From: an uncultured Mycoplasmatota bacterium
GTDB taxonomy: Bacteria > Bacillota_I > Bacilli_A > RF39 > UBA660
DNA: 47,687 nucleotides
Assembly (NCBI GenBank): GCA_900547225.1
Contig: URFW01000009.1
Coordinates: 1 to 47,687, forward strand
Direction of reading: 5' to 3'
Shown: piece after piece, positions 1 through 8,605 of the stretch
Layout of the letters: each line of letters opens with the position of its first letter
How positions within the stretch are numbered: position 1 is the first letter of the stretch
Made by a program: the position numbers and the translations under genes
Notes under the pieces: model-generated
Databases searched by the model: none
What the model was told of the DNA's origin: nothing
What the model saw: only the letters and a program-made list of their open reading frames with translations

Positions 1-119
1 CTATTTAACGCTGCATAACCTACTGATAAACATAATGTAAAACATGTAAAAAGTAAAAACAGCATTAAATTGGTTCTATTTTTATATTGTTTTCCCACTT
101 TTATCTTTCTATATTTCAT
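1..119 (-). CDS. N-terminal fragment of an exported TasA/camelysin-like protein (cut by window edge)
   Basis: The gene runs leftward and leaves the window after 39 codons. The ATG is preceded by a GAGGT ribosome binding site 8 nt upstream. The visible protein has a basic N-terminus (MKYRKIKVGKQYKNR), a hydrophobic stretch (LMLFLLFTCFTLCLSVG) and then YAALN. This pattern, a signal peptide ending near GYAAL/AFAAL, is shared with the TasA/camelysin-like gene at 7894-8559. The assignment rests on the signal peptide and on the shared promoter module upstream, so the family is an inference. The mature protein cannot be seen. Confidence 0.6.
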   Translation of the reverse strand, partial: MKYRKIKVGKQYKNRTNLMLFLLFTCFTLCLSVGYAALN

Positions 120-218
120 ACTTATCTACCTCATTTTAGTTATGCTCTCATGTTTAGTCTATCATACGCTTTTTAATTCTTTATAACCTTGCAAGGTTAA
201 CTTATCTTCCTATTGTTT

Positions 219-264
219 ATAATATCATATACCCCTCCCCCGGTCAAGTTTTTAATAATGCTTG
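219..264 (-). promoter_or_regulatory. Promoter with G-rich spacer and overlapping CAAG/CTTG dyad, copy 1
   Basis: Reading leftward there is a -35 TTGACC (247-242), a 17-nt spacer containing GGGGTATAT, and a -10 TATTAT (224-219). A CAAG-N12-CTTG dyad (245-248 and 261-264 on the plus strand) overlaps the -35. The same arrangement stands before the TasA-like gene at 8559. It lies about 100 bases upstream of the truncated exported-protein gene, so a leader of roughly 90-100 nt is implied. The rest of 120-300 holds no gene that I can see. Confidence 0.6.
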
Positions 265-300
265 TTGAAAAAGAATTGAACTTTAAAACAGTCAAACAAC

Positions 301-327
301 AAAAAAAGAACCTATTTTAGGCTCTTT
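301..327 (-). terminator. Intrinsic terminator of ileS
   Basis: On the minus strand AAGAGCCTA and TAGGTTCTT form a stem around a short A loop, followed by a run of seven T. The hairpin overlaps the ileS stop codon. Confidence 0.8.
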
Positions 328-3300
328 CTACATCTAATTTAACATTTAATCCGTTTAAATCAAACTCTAGTGTTAAATCATTTTTCTTAATTAATTCTAC
401 ACTTAAAGTTTCTTTCTTGATCATATCTTCAAAAGAATCAATTACCTTATCAAAAGCATCATCTGCTTCATAATATAATTTTATTCTGTCTGCAACATCA
501 AAATCTTTTTGTTTTCTTAAGTTTTGAACCTTAGATATTAATTCTCTTGCAATACCTTCATTTACTAAATCATCAGTCAACGTAGTATTTAAGATTATGA
601 AGTTATTAGCATCTTTTTGAGCGTCATATCCTTCTTTAGCAGAAATTCTAATATCAACCATCTCTTCTGTTATATCAAATAATTCTCCGTCAACAGTTAT
701 TGTTACAGCTTCACCATTTTGAATAAACTTAATATCTTCATTAGTTAGTTTTTTAAGTTCTTCTTGATATAATTTTATTTTAGGTCCAAATATCTTACCT
801 ACTATCTTAAAGTTAGGTTTAACTTCAAAGTTCATATAAGTAGATAAATCATTTATATAAGTTATTTTCTTAACGTTTAATTCTTCTTTTATAAGTTCTT
901 CTAAATCGCCAATTAATTCTTTATCTTTACCATCAATTAAAGCTTCACTAATTGGTTGTCTAACCTTTATTTTAACTTCTTCACGAGCATTTCTACCAAG
1001 TGAAATTAAGTTTCTAACTAAGTCCATCTTGTTTTCTATTCTATCATTTACAAGTGATAAATCACATTTTGGAAAATCACTTAAGTGAACTGACTCTTCG
1101 TTTGTTAAATCTTTATATATTTCTTCAGCTGTATAAGGTGCAATTGGAGCGATTATCTTACATAGTCCAACTAAAACTTCATAAGTTGTTTTATAAACAG
1201 ACTTCTTAGAATCATCTAAAGAGCTTGACCAGAATCTACGTCTATTTCTTCTTATGTACCAATTAGATAAATCTTCTGATACAAAGTTAGTAACACTTCT
1301 AACTACCTTAGTTAAGTCATATTCGTCATATGCCTTTGTTACGTAATCAAGAAATTTATTATATTTAGAAATTAGCCATTTATCTATTTCTTCTCTTTTT
1401 TCATAATCAACTTCAAAGCTTAATGGATCAACGTTATCAGTATTTGCATAAAGTGCAAAGAATGAATAAGTATTTTTTAAAGTTGAGAAGAATTTTGAGT
1501 ATACTTCCTTTAAGCCTTCCTCATCAAACTTAACAGGAGTCCAAACAGGAGATACATAAGGTAAATACCATCTTATTGTATCTGCACCATACTTTTTCAT
1601 AGTTGTAAATGGTTCTACTACGTTACCTCTTGATTTATGCATCTTTTGGCCATCTTTGTCTAGTAATAAATCATTTACCAATACGTTTTTATATGGACTT
1701 TTGCCAGTTACAAAAGTAGATATTACAAGTAGTGAATAAAACCATCCACGGGTTTGGTCAATACCTTCACAAATAAAGTCTGCTGGAAATTGTTCTTTCC
1801 ATAACTCTTTATTTTCAAATGGATAATGATATTGTGCAAAAGGCATTGCACCAGAATCAAACCAACAGTCTATTACGTCACTACATCTTGTCATAACGCC
1901 ACCGCATTTAGGGCATTTTAAGTGTACATCATCAACGTATGGTCTATGTAATTCTATGTTTTCATCAATATCTTCTATCGCGTTTTCTTTTAATTCTTTT
2001 CTAGAACCTATCATAACTGAGTGTCCGCATGAACAGGTCCAATAAGGAAGTGGTGTACCCCAGTATCTTTGTCTTGAAATAGCCCAGTCTTTTAACTCTT
2101 CAAGCCAGTTTCCAAAACGCTTTTCACCAACGTAAGCTGGATACCAGTTAACCTTTTTATTTTCTTCTATTATCTTGTCTTTAAACTTAGTTACTTCTAG
2201 ATAATATGATGGTTTTGAATAGTATAAAAGTGGTGACTTACATCTCCAGCAGTGAGGATAATTATGCATTATTCTTTGCTTTTTAAATAATTTGTCATTA
2301 GCTTTTAACCATTTAATTACTTCTATATCAGCATCAAATACCTTCATACCTTTCCAAGGACCCGCATTATAACATCCATCTTCTCCTACTGGATTTAAAT
2401 ATGGTAAGTTATATTTTTTACCAACTGCGGCATCATCTTCACCAAAAGCTGGTGCAATATGAACTACGCCCGTTCCATCTTCCATTGTAACGTAAGTATC
2501 ACAAGTCACGAAGAAAGCTTTTTTATCAACGCTTAAGAATGGTAATAATTGTTCATACTCAGTATATTCTAAGTCTTTACCTTTATATTCCTCAAGTACT
2601 TTAACATCATCACCTAAAACCTTGCTTACTAATGCTTTAGCTAAAATAAACTTATATCCCATAGATTCTACTTTAACGTATGTTTCGTTAGGGTTTACAC
2701 ATAACGCAACGTTAGATAAAAGTGTCCAAGGAGTTGTTGTCCAAACAAGGAAATATGCATCTTCATCCTTTTTCTTCATTGGAACAATAACGGTATCTAC
2801 CGATACTTCTTTATAACCTTGTGCAACTTCATGAGATGCAAGAGAAGTACCACATCTAGGACAATATGGAGTTATTTTAACACCTTCATAGAATAATCCT
2901 TCATCAAAGAATTTTTTTAGTATCCACCATTCTGTTTCTATGTAGTTATTATCATATGTAATATATCTGTTTTTAGTATCAATAAATTGTCCCATTTGAT
3001 CAGTAAGTTCGGTAAATGCTTCCTCATTTTCCCATACTGCTTCACGGCATTTTTTATTAAATGCTTCAATACCAAATTTTTCAATGTCTTTTTTACCATT
3101 AAATCCTAATTCTTTTTCTACTTGCACTTCAACTGGAAGTCCGTGAGTATCCCATCCTATTTTACGTAATACTCTTTTACCTTGCATAGTTTTGTACTTA
3201 CAAAATGCATCTTTTAAGAATTTTGCTACCATGTGATGAATACCTGGCTTACCATTAGCAGTTGCAGGTCCATCATAGAATACCCAGTTTTCCTTGCCTT

Positions 3301-3412
3301 TTCTATTTTCTATCGTTTCATTTAATATATCTTCTTTTTTCCATTCTTTTAAGATTTCTTGTTCGTTTTCCCAAACATCTTTTTTAGAAAGTTCTCTAAA
3401 TTGTTTACTCAT
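317..3412 (-). CDS. ileS: Isoleucyl-tRNA synthetase (long, type 2-like)
   Basis: Charges tRNA-Ile with isoleucine in the cytoplasm. The class I signature appears as GKPGIHHM near residues 54-61 and the KMSKS loop as KMHKSRGN near residue 594. The editing (CP1) domain carries WTTTPWTL. Cysteine pairs CPRC and CPKC suggest metal sites. At 1031 residues it is longer than the common bacterial form of about 920, and the PGIHH and KMHKS versions fit the IleRS2 (eukaryote-like) class, which is generally less sensitive to mupirocin; that property is inferred here. The start has an AAGGAGG site 7 nt upstream. A T-box leader precedes it. sepF lies directly upstream, as in the Bacillus division cluster, but ylmG, ylmH and divIVA are not between them. 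Confidence 0.97.
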   Translation of the reverse strand: MSKQFRELSKKDVWENEQEILKEWKKEDILNETIENRKGKENWVFYDGPATANGKPGIHHMVAKFLKDAFCKYKTMQGKRVLRKIGWDTHGLPVEVQVEKELGFNGKKDIEKFGIEAFNKKCREAVWENEEAFTELTDQMGQFIDTKNRYITYDNNYIETEWWILKKFFDEGLFYEGVKITPYCPRCGTSLASHEVAQGYKEVSVDTVIVPMKKKDEDAYFLVWTTTPWTLLSNVALCVNPNETYVKVESMGYKFILAKALVSKVLGDDVKVLEEYKGKDLEYTEYEQLLPFLSVDKKAFFVTCDTYVTMEDGTGVVHIAPAFGEDDAAVGKKYNLPYLNPVGEDGCYNAGPWKGMKVFDADIEVIKWLKANDKLFKKQRIMHNYPHCWRCKSPLLYYSKPSYYLEVTKFKDKIIEENKKVNWYPAYVGEKRFGNWLEELKDWAISRQRYWGTPLPYWTCSCGHSVMIGSRKELKENAIEDIDENIELHRPYVDDVHLKCPKCGGVMTRCSDVIDCWFDSGAMPFAQYHYPFENKELWKEQFPADFICEGIDQTRGWFYSLLVISTFVTGKSPYKNVLVNDLLLDKDGQKMHKSRGNVVEPFTTMKKYGADTIRWYLPYVSPVWTPVKFDEEGLKEVYSKFFSTLKNTYSFFALYANTDNVDPLSFEVDYEKREEIDKWLISKYNKFLDYVTKAYDEYDLTKVVRSVTNFVSEDLSNWYIRRNRRRFWSSSLDDSKKSVYKTTYEVLVGLCKIIAPIAPYTAEEIYKDLTNEESVHLSDFPKCDLSLVNDRIENKMDLVRNLISLGRNAREEVKIKVRQPISEALIDGKDKELIGDLEELIKEELNVKKITYINDLSTYMNFEVKPNFKIVGKIFGPKIKLYQEELKKLTNEDIKFIQNGEAVTITVDGELFDITEEMVDIRISAKEGYDAQKDANNFIILNTTLTDDLVNEGIARELISKVQNLRKQKDFDVADRIKLYYEADDAFDKVIDSFEDMIKKETLSVELIKKNDLTLEFDLNGLNVKLDVERA

Positions 3413-3426
3413 ATTTCTTCCTCCTT

Positions 3427-3680
3427 AAATATAAAAAAATCATCCTTTAATAAAGGACGATTTGATAACTAACCGCGGTACCACCTTAATTCACATCATA
3501 ATGATATACACTTAAGTAGTTTTAACGCTTACAAGCGATATATCTTACTATTATTTCAGATACATACATCAGAAGTGATTCTTATAATGTTTCCTTAATC
3601 TACATCTCACCAATTAGTAGAATCTCTTATAATTTCACATTATAACGTCTTCGTCTTTTGCTTTATGACTTATATTTTAT
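3427..3680 (-). promoter_or_regulatory. T-box leader of ileS (tRNA-Ile-sensing)
   Basis: The leader between sepF and ileS contains the T-box core AAGGTGGTACCGCGG on the minus strand (plus-strand 3473-3487). It is followed by a terminator hairpin in which CGTCCTTTA pairs with TAAAGGATG ahead of a T run, just before the ileS ribosome binding site. This is the standard antiterminator/terminator arrangement in which uncharged tRNA permits readthrough. Its Ile specificity is inferred from the gene it controls. I could not place the specifier codon with certainty. Confidence 0.92.
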
Positions 3681-3704
3681 CATAATTTATAAAATAATCA
3701 AGAC

Positions 3705-4103
3705 CTAAAAGTCTTCAGAAATATTTTTTGTTCTTCCTCTTTTAGGTTCTTCTTCCTCTGTCATTTTACCTTGAACATTTATGTTTTTTGGAGCACATAA
3801 AAATATACCATCACCTAATTTTTGCATAGTTCCACCAATTGCATATAAACATCCTGATACAAAGTCTATTATTCTTTTACCTTGATCTGGAGTTACTCTT
3901 TTTAAATTAACTACAACCGTGTTTCTCTTTTTTAGGTAATCTGCAATTTGTTGTGATTCAGAATAAGCTCTAGGCTCAAGTAAAATCATCTTAGAACCTT
4001 CCTGAGTTTCTTCTCTTGCTGCTTCTTCAACGCTTAAAGTATAGTATTCATCTTCACTAGATACGTCACTTCCACCTAAAAATTTCTTTAAATTAAATGC
4101 CAT
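3705..4103 (-). CDS. sepF: Cell division protein SepF
   Basis: SepF binds FtsZ and the membrane and helps shape the division septum in Gram-positive bacteria. The 132-residue protein has an N-terminal amphipathic segment (MAFNLKKFLGG), a short acidic linker, and the SepF core with EPRAYSESQQIADYL, a VVVNLKRV strand and RIIDFVSGCLYAIGG near residues 86-105. The C-terminus is a charged tail (EEEEPKRGRTK). A GGAGGGATAAAA site precedes the ATG. It lies upstream of the T-box-controlled ileS, so the two genes probably use different promoters. The length is near the usual 130-155 residues. Confidence 0.95.
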   Translation of the reverse strand: MAFNLKKFLGGSDVSSEDEYYTLSVEEAAREETQEGSKMILLEPRAYSESQQIADYLKKRNTVVVNLKRVTPDQGKRIIDFVSGCLYAIGGTMQKLGDGIFLCAPKNINVQGKMTEEEEPKRGRTKNISEDF

Positions 4104-4180
4104 TTTTATCCCTCCAAATATTTTACTACTATCTATAAGAATATTCTATCACATTTATTTATATTTTTAAATACTTAAAA

Positions 4181-4210
4181 CAAAAAAAGAAAAATTTTTA
4201 CAATTTTCTT
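4181..4210 (-). terminator. Intrinsic terminator after the acidic hypothetical gene
   Basis: On the minus strand GAAAATTGTAAAAATTTTTC folds into a hairpin followed by T7, overlapping the stop codon of the gene at 4198-4572. Confidence 0.65.
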
Positions 4211-4572
4211 CCGTTTTTAAAATCAGCTTTTATTATTTTTGATGTTGAATCTTGATCAGAAAATTCGGTATCTGTATCAGGATCACATGCTTTTTCAAAC
4301 ACCAGGTTAAACCCATAATCTATATTAGGATCAAAATCACTGTTGTAAACCTTAACCACTGGTTTCCCGTCTTTCATTTTTACTCTTTCTTCTTTTTCTT
4401 CTTCGTTAGAATTTATTTTTTTTGATAAGCCAATTGTGTTAAAAGCCTCATCAACAATATCACTAATCGTTTGTGAAAGCGTGCGATCATCTATATCTTC
4501 TAAATCATCATCTTCTGTAAGAAGCTCATAAAATCTATTATACGTCTTATCCTTAAAATTAGTTATTTTCAT
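4198..4572 (-). CDS. Acidic hypothetical protein
   Basis: I do not recognise this 124-residue protein. It has no signal peptide or membrane segment. It is rich in Asp and Glu, with clusters EDDDLEDIDD (residues 20-29) and EEEKEER, and its C-terminal half includes KPVVKVYNSDFDPNIDYGF and a DPDTDTEFSDQD stretch. It begins with a clear AAAGGAA ribosome binding site and has its own terminator. It sits between sepF and efp in the same direction. Codon use resembles its neighbours, so I take it as a real cytoplasmic protein of unknown role. Confidence 0.7.
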   Translation of the reverse strand: MKITNFKDKTYNRFYELLTEDDDLEDIDDRTLSQTISDIVDEAFNTIGLSKKINSNEEEKEERVKMKDGKPVVKVYNSDFDPNIDYGFNLVFEKACDPDTDTEFSDQDSTSKIIKADFKNGRKL

Positions 4573-4627
4573 AAAAATATTCCTTTTCTAACTTGATATT
4601 ATACTTTTTATATAAAAAAGTCAATTA

Positions 4628-4656
4628 AAAAAAGAGCACTATTTATGCTCTTGACA
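4628..4656 (-). terminator. Intrinsic terminator of efp
   Basis: On the minus strand AAGAGCATAAATAGTGCTCTT forms a hairpin followed by seven T, overlapping the efp stop codon. Confidence 0.8.
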
Positions 4657-5200
4657 CATACTTGCCATCTTTAGTAGATACTAAAACTGATTCTCCTTCA
4701 CCGATAAATAGTGGAACTTTTATAGTCATTCCGTTTTCTAATGTTGCATCTTTTTGTGCACCTTGTGAAGTATTACCTTTAACAGCTTGTTCTGTTGCAG
4801 TTATTACATAATCAATTTTTTCAGGTAAGTTAAGTCCAATTAATTCTTCTCCATAATAAATTAAACTAACTTCTAAATTTTCCTTTAAATACTTTAAGTC
4901 ATCACCTATTTGATTTGCATTTAATTCAACTTGTTCATAAGTATTCATATCCATAAAACTATAAGAATCACCAGCTTGATATAAATATTGCATTGGTTTT
5001 CTTTGTACCATTGCTTTAGCTAGTTTTACACTACTATTATAAGTTTTTTCAACTATTGCACCAGTTCTTAAGTTCTTAAGTTTCATTTTAACGAATGCGG
5101 CACCTTTACCTGGTTTAACGTGAGAAAAATCTAAAACTTGATATAAGTTTCCTTCATCTTCTACCGTCATACCATTTTTAATATCATTTACGTTTACCAT
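4643..5200 (-). CDS. efp: Translation elongation factor P
   Basis: EF-P binds between the ribosomal P and E sites and relieves stalling at polyproline. The 185-residue protein has the three-domain EF-P pattern. The first domain holds the KPGKGAAF loop, with Lys32 at the tip where post-translational modification takes place in other bacteria. Domain III carries the ending GMTIKVPLFIGEGE. No modification enzyme is visible in the window; the PGKGA loop resembles the Bacillus type, where Lys32 receives a 5-aminopentanol group (family knowledge). A short rpmG gene lies 45 bases upstream. Confidence 0.97.
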   Translation of the reverse strand: MVNVNDIKNGMTVEDEGNLYQVLDFSHVKPGKGAAFVKMKLKNLRTGAIVEKTYNSSVKLAKAMVQRKPMQYLYQAGDSYSFMDMNTYEQVELNANQIGDDLKYLKENLEVSLIYYGEELIGLNLPEKIDYVITATEQAVKGNTSQGAQKDATLENGMTIKVPLFIGEGESVLVSTKDGKYVSRA

Positions 5201-5223
5201 ACTAAAACTCCTTTCTACATAAT

Positions 5224-5249
5224 TAAAAAATAAGATTAAATCTTATTAG
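5224..5249 (-). terminator. Intrinsic terminator of rpmG
   Basis: AATAAGATTTAATCTTATT is a perfect short hairpin on the minus strand, followed by TTTTTT. Confidence 0.75.
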
Positions 5250-5416
5250 TTTTTAGTTTCTTTGTGTGCAGTATGAGTTCTACATCTTGGGCAGAATTTA
5301 TTTATTTCCATACGTTCAGGACTATTTACTTTGTTCTTTTCTACACGGTAATTTAACTCACCACATTTAGGGCATTTTAAAGTTATGTTAGCTCTGTTTT
5401 CATTCTTTTTTGCCAT
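5246..5416 (-). CDS. rpmG: 50S ribosomal protein L33
   Basis: A 56-residue component of the large ribosomal subunit. It begins MAKKNENRANITLKC and carries two CxxC pairs (CPKC near residues 15-18 and CPRC near 42-45), so it is the zinc-binding (C+) form. The ATG follows a GGAGGGGAA ribosome binding site. It lies just downstream of the class B PBP gene; the same pairing (pbpA-rpmGA) is known in Bacillus subtilis, which supports the call. Confidence 0.95.
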   Translation of the reverse strand: MAKKNENRANITLKCPKCGELNYRVEKNKVNSPERMEINKFCPRCRTHTAHKETKN

Positions 5417-5461
5417 ATTAAATTCCCCTCCTTTTCGGATAACTAAAGGTATTATACCAAA

Positions 5462-7495
5462 TTATTTGTAATTTTCAAAGAAAATATTACAAATTCTTGA
5501 TACAATTCTCTTATTTACGTTACTTGCATACGTAGAATTTGTATTTTTATACCTTACGTGAGGAGAAATTGCGACAATACTCATTACCGGATCATCTTTT
5601 GGAGCATACCCGATAAACGACTTACTATACGTTTCTGTATCTACTTTTCCGTCCAAATCGCTGTCATAAAAAGTTTCTGAAGTTCCAGTCTTTCCAGCTG
5701 GATCTGGACTATTACCCATGTAACCACGACCTAGCATTCCTTTCATAACGCTAGAAAATCCTTCTTTTACCCTTTTAAAGTATATGTTATCTATGTTGCT
5801 ATTATTAAGTACCGTTTTTTGATACATACTTTTTGTTTTACCTATGCTATTATCTTTTGTTGCATATTTTACTTCCTTTACTAAGTTTAACTTTAATCTT
5901 TCACCCTCGTTTATAATGGTATTTACGTAACTTGCAAGCTGCATAACAGAATACGTATCATACTGACCTATTGAGTAGTTAAGCAAAAGACCTGCGTTAT
6001 ATTCTTTTCCTTTATATCCTTCTGTTTCAAATGGTAAGTCAATACCTGATTTAACACCTAAACCTAAGGAGTTAAAGACATTTCTATAGACTTTAAATGG
6101 AGCTTCATCTATTTTTATCGGCATATTATCATAATACTTTACATTAGCTACCTTAAGTGCTACTTGAAATTGATATGAGTTAGAAGAAAGTTCTAGTGCT
6201 TTTAAATCATTTAAAGCTCCAAGTGATGTTTTCCAAGAACATTTTCTAGGTGTATTTTTAAACTTTATACATTTATCATATAATACCTCGCCTATTTTTA
6301 AATTACCAGATGAATATCCAGTTAACATAGATGCTCCCTTAACTATAGAACCCGGAGCAAGACTTCCAGTTAATAAATTAGTTGTATAATCACTTATTTT
6401 ATATCCTTCAGCGTTTTCACTTATTTGCTTTGATGCCATTGCAAGTACTCCTCCTGTTTTAGGATCAGTTATAATAACTGACGTGTGATCATAATACTTG
6501 GTATTAGGCTCTTTTTTAGCATTTATAAGTTCTTCTTTTATTATTTCTTCAAGACTTTGCTGAATATTAATATCAATTGATAAAACTATGTCATTACCAC
6601 GCCTTCCCTTTTCTATTAAAGTTTTTTTACCATTTACTATTTGATATTTATCTTTTTTACCCTTAAGTTCATCTTCATACATTTTTTCTAGATAACTAAT
6701 TCCTACTCTATCATTTAAAGAGTAACCTTTATTTAAGTAGCTTGCCGCATCACTCTTTAAAATGCCTTGCTCACTAGTTGATACATTACCTAGTATTTGT
6801 CTTAAAGTATCACCATATGGATATGTTCTCTTCCAAGATGATGAAACACTAAAACCTTTTAAGTTGTTTTTATTTTGTGCTACAAAAGCATATTCTAAAG
6901 GAGTTATGTCTTCTTTAATTACTTTATCGTCATATGAGTATCCATGATTCATTAAGTAATAGATGTACGCACTTTTTTTATCAATGTCAGAATAAATACT
7001 AAGTTCTTCATCTGTTATTCTCATCTTTTTTAAAGCCTCTAAATCCTTAGCTTTTAATTTTCTTCTTTCATATAGTTTGTATTCTTTATCAGTTATTTTT
7101 TTATCCGCTTTTTCTTTATTATTTACAATCCAAAAATCTTTAAGACTATTTTTAGTTAGCTTTGCATAATTAATATCTATCTTTTCTGCTAATAAATAAG
7201 CATAATCAATTTCATCTTTTACACTTACGTTAGCTTCCTTTTTATAACTTATTATGTTTGTACCAACGTTATCTACTATTACGTTATAATTCCTATCTAA
7301 TATTCTTCCTCTTGGCATAGAAGGACCATACACTATTTTCGTAGATAATTTTTTAAGATTGCCTAAAGAAGCCTTTAAGTTATGGGTTTGCATAAAAGAT
7401 AATTTTATGATGATAATTAAAAACATTAAAAACATAAATATAAGCAAAAATAACATTCTTTTTTTAGATGTAACGTCTTTATTAGTATTATTCAT
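5462..7495 (-). CDS. Class B penicillin-binding protein (peptidoglycan transpeptidase, PBP2 family)
   Basis: Cross-links peptidoglycan outside the membrane. The protein has a short cytoplasmic start, one membrane segment (MLFLLIFMFLMFLIIIIKL, about residues 15-33), a PBP dimerisation domain beginning PRGRILDRNYNVIVDN, and a C-terminal transpeptidase domain. The catalytic motifs are SIVK near residue 383, SSN near 438 and KTGTSE near 602, all intact. An upstream GTG in frame overlaps the AGAGGTG ribosome binding site, so I chose the ATG three codons later (677 residues). It could serve elongation (MrdA/PbpA type) or sporulation (SpoVD type). The rpmG neighbour and the absence of a PASTA domain favour the PbpA-like role. 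Confidence 0.93.
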   Translation of the reverse strand: MNNTNKDVTSKKRMLFLLIFMFLMFLIIIIKLSFMQTHNLKASLGNLKKLSTKIVYGPSMPRGRILDRNYNVIVDNVGTNIISYKKEANVSVKDEIDYAYLLAEKIDINYAKLTKNSLKDFWIVNNKEKADKKITDKEYKLYERRKLKAKDLEALKKMRITDEELSIYSDIDKKSAYIYYLMNHGYSYDDKVIKEDITPLEYAFVAQNKNNLKGFSVSSSWKRTYPYGDTLRQILGNVSTSEQGILKSDAASYLNKGYSLNDRVGISYLEKMYEDELKGKKDKYQIVNGKKTLIEKGRRGNDIVLSIDINIQQSLEEIIKEELINAKKEPNTKYYDHTSVIITDPKTGGVLAMASKQISENAEGYKISDYTTNLLTGSLAPGSIVKGASMLTGYSSGNLKIGEVLYDKCIKFKNTPRKCSWKTSLGALNDLKALELSSNSYQFQVALKVANVKYYDNMPIKIDEAPFKVYRNVFNSLGLGVKSGIDLPFETEGYKGKEYNAGLLLNYSIGQYDTYSVMQLASYVNTIINEGERLKLNLVKEVKYATKDNSIGKTKSMYQKTVLNNSNIDNIYFKRVKEGFSSVMKGMLGRGYMGNSPDPAGKTGTSETFYDSDLDGKVDTETYSKSFIGYAPKDDPVMSIVAISPHVRYKNTNSTYASNVNKRIVSRICNIFFENYK

Positions 7496-7567
7496 AATTA
7501 TCACCTCTATGTTTATTATGTTAATTTTTACGTGTTCATATTCATATAATAAATAAGGAGGATTTAT

Positions 7568-7825
7568 ATGTATGAAGTTATAATTAAAGAGTATTTAAAA
7601 AGACTATCCTTAAAGGATATTAATGATTTTGCAATTAAAAATAACGTTTCATTAAAATCTGGTGAAGATAAAGTTTTATACGATTTTATCATGAATAACT
7701 GGATGGAAGTTTATAAAGGAGATAGCGATAAAGCATTTAGCAAATTAAAAGGAAAAGTATCAGATGAAACTTATAATAATGGAATAAAACTATTTAATGA
7801 ATTTAAAAATAAATTTAGAAACTAA
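7568..7825 (+). CDS. Small conserved-looking protein, possibly DUF2624-like
   Basis: An 85-residue soluble helical protein with a strong AAGGAGG site 8 nt before the ATG and its own terminator. It has no signal peptide. The pattern, an N-terminal EYLKRLSLKDINDFAIKNNVSL segment, then LYDFIMNNW and a helical end IKLFNEFKNKF, resembles the Bacillus YqfT/DUF2624 family in length and layout. I am not sure of that match. It is divergent from the PBP gene, so the roughly 70-base gap between them must hold both promoters. Confidence 0.7.
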   Translation: MYEVIIKEYLKRLSLKDINDFAIKNNVSLKSGEDKVLYDFIMNNWMEVYKGDSDKAFSKLKGKVSDETYNNGIKLFNEFKNKFRN

Positions 7826-7857
7826 AAAGAACTGACTGGTTAAGTCAGTTTTTTTAG
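7824..7857 (+). terminator. Intrinsic terminator
   Basis: AACTGACT GGTT AAGTCAGTT hairpin followed by TTTTTT, directly after the stop codon of the 85-residue gene. Confidence 0.85.
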
Positions 7858-7893
7858 TTTATAAGCAATTAAATCTTTTTATATGAAATAACA

Positions 7894-8559
7894 CTATTGT
7901 ACTATATCATAATAATTACTTTGTACGTAGTTAATTGTTATAGGTGTATTATTAATACTTGTTATTTGCAATCCATCTGGAAGTAAGAATATTGATCCAC
8001 TTAAATACTCAACTACTAATTTTGCGTGTTTTGTCTCACCTGCACTTATCGTATCATCTGATTTTATCTCTTTATTATTATCAGTGTAATATAGTCCATA
8101 TTTTATACTTGTTCTCCATACAGATGAATCGGAAGCATTAATTACACCATCACTATTAAAATCATATATTTTACATTCTGGATGATCACTAACTCTTCTT
8201 CCAGATCAATCTTGATATCCATATTCAAATACATAACTATCAACTAAAGCATCAACGGTACCACTATTAACTATATCAAAATAATATGTCACGCTGTCAC
8301 CTGGTTTTGTTACAGTAGCCTTAAATCCTAAAATAGATGTATCAGATAATGTTGGTTCTGTAAAAGAGGCATTTCCTGTTGTTTGTGTTGGCATATCTAA
8401 AGTCTTTGCAAAATGGATGTTCCATGAACCTGCTTGTGCTTTTGCACTACCATTTATTGTAAGTTTACTTGACAATGCTGCAAACGCAACTCCTAGTCCT
8501 AGCACCGCAACTATTAAAGCCACTAAACTTAGTATTTTTATTTTTCTGTTTCTTTCCAT
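7894..8559 (-). pseudogene. TasA/camelysin-like exported protein interrupted by an in-frame TGA
   Basis: The reading frame codes for 221 residues with one internal TGA (codon 118, plus-strand 8206-8208). The N-terminus is a signal peptide (RKIKILSLVALIVAVLGLGVAFAAL), followed by a TasA/camelysin-like beta domain (SSKLTINGSAKAQAGSWNIHF, then GDSVTYYFDIVNSGTVDALV). After the TGA the frame stays open for 103 codons and contains DFNSDGVINASD, a typical 12-residue calcium-binding loop of the dockerin/EF-hand kind, then ends in TAG. Only one base change is needed to restore the frame (TGG, CGA, GGA and others). Options are a true nonsense mutation, a sequencing error, or readthrough. As it stands only a 117-residue protein would be made. 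TasA relatives form biofilm fibres; a function here is not shown. Confidence 0.8.
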
Positions 8560-8605
8560 CTTTATTACTCCTCCTATACTTATTATTACTTATTATTACT
8601 TACTT

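Noticed and set aside
3580..3680. Naming an exact isoleucine specifier codon in the T-box stem I
   Set aside because: Several ATT/ATC triplets are possible and I cannot fold the leader reliably by eye.
7894..8559. UGA read as tryptophan (Mycoplasma-type code) to explain the in-frame TGA
   Set aside because: Trp is encoded by TGG throughout. spoVAD ends in TGA inside an ATGA overlap with spoVAE, and sufD ends in TGA in the sufS ribosome binding site, both exactly where a stop is expected. One internal TGA is not enough to propose recoding.
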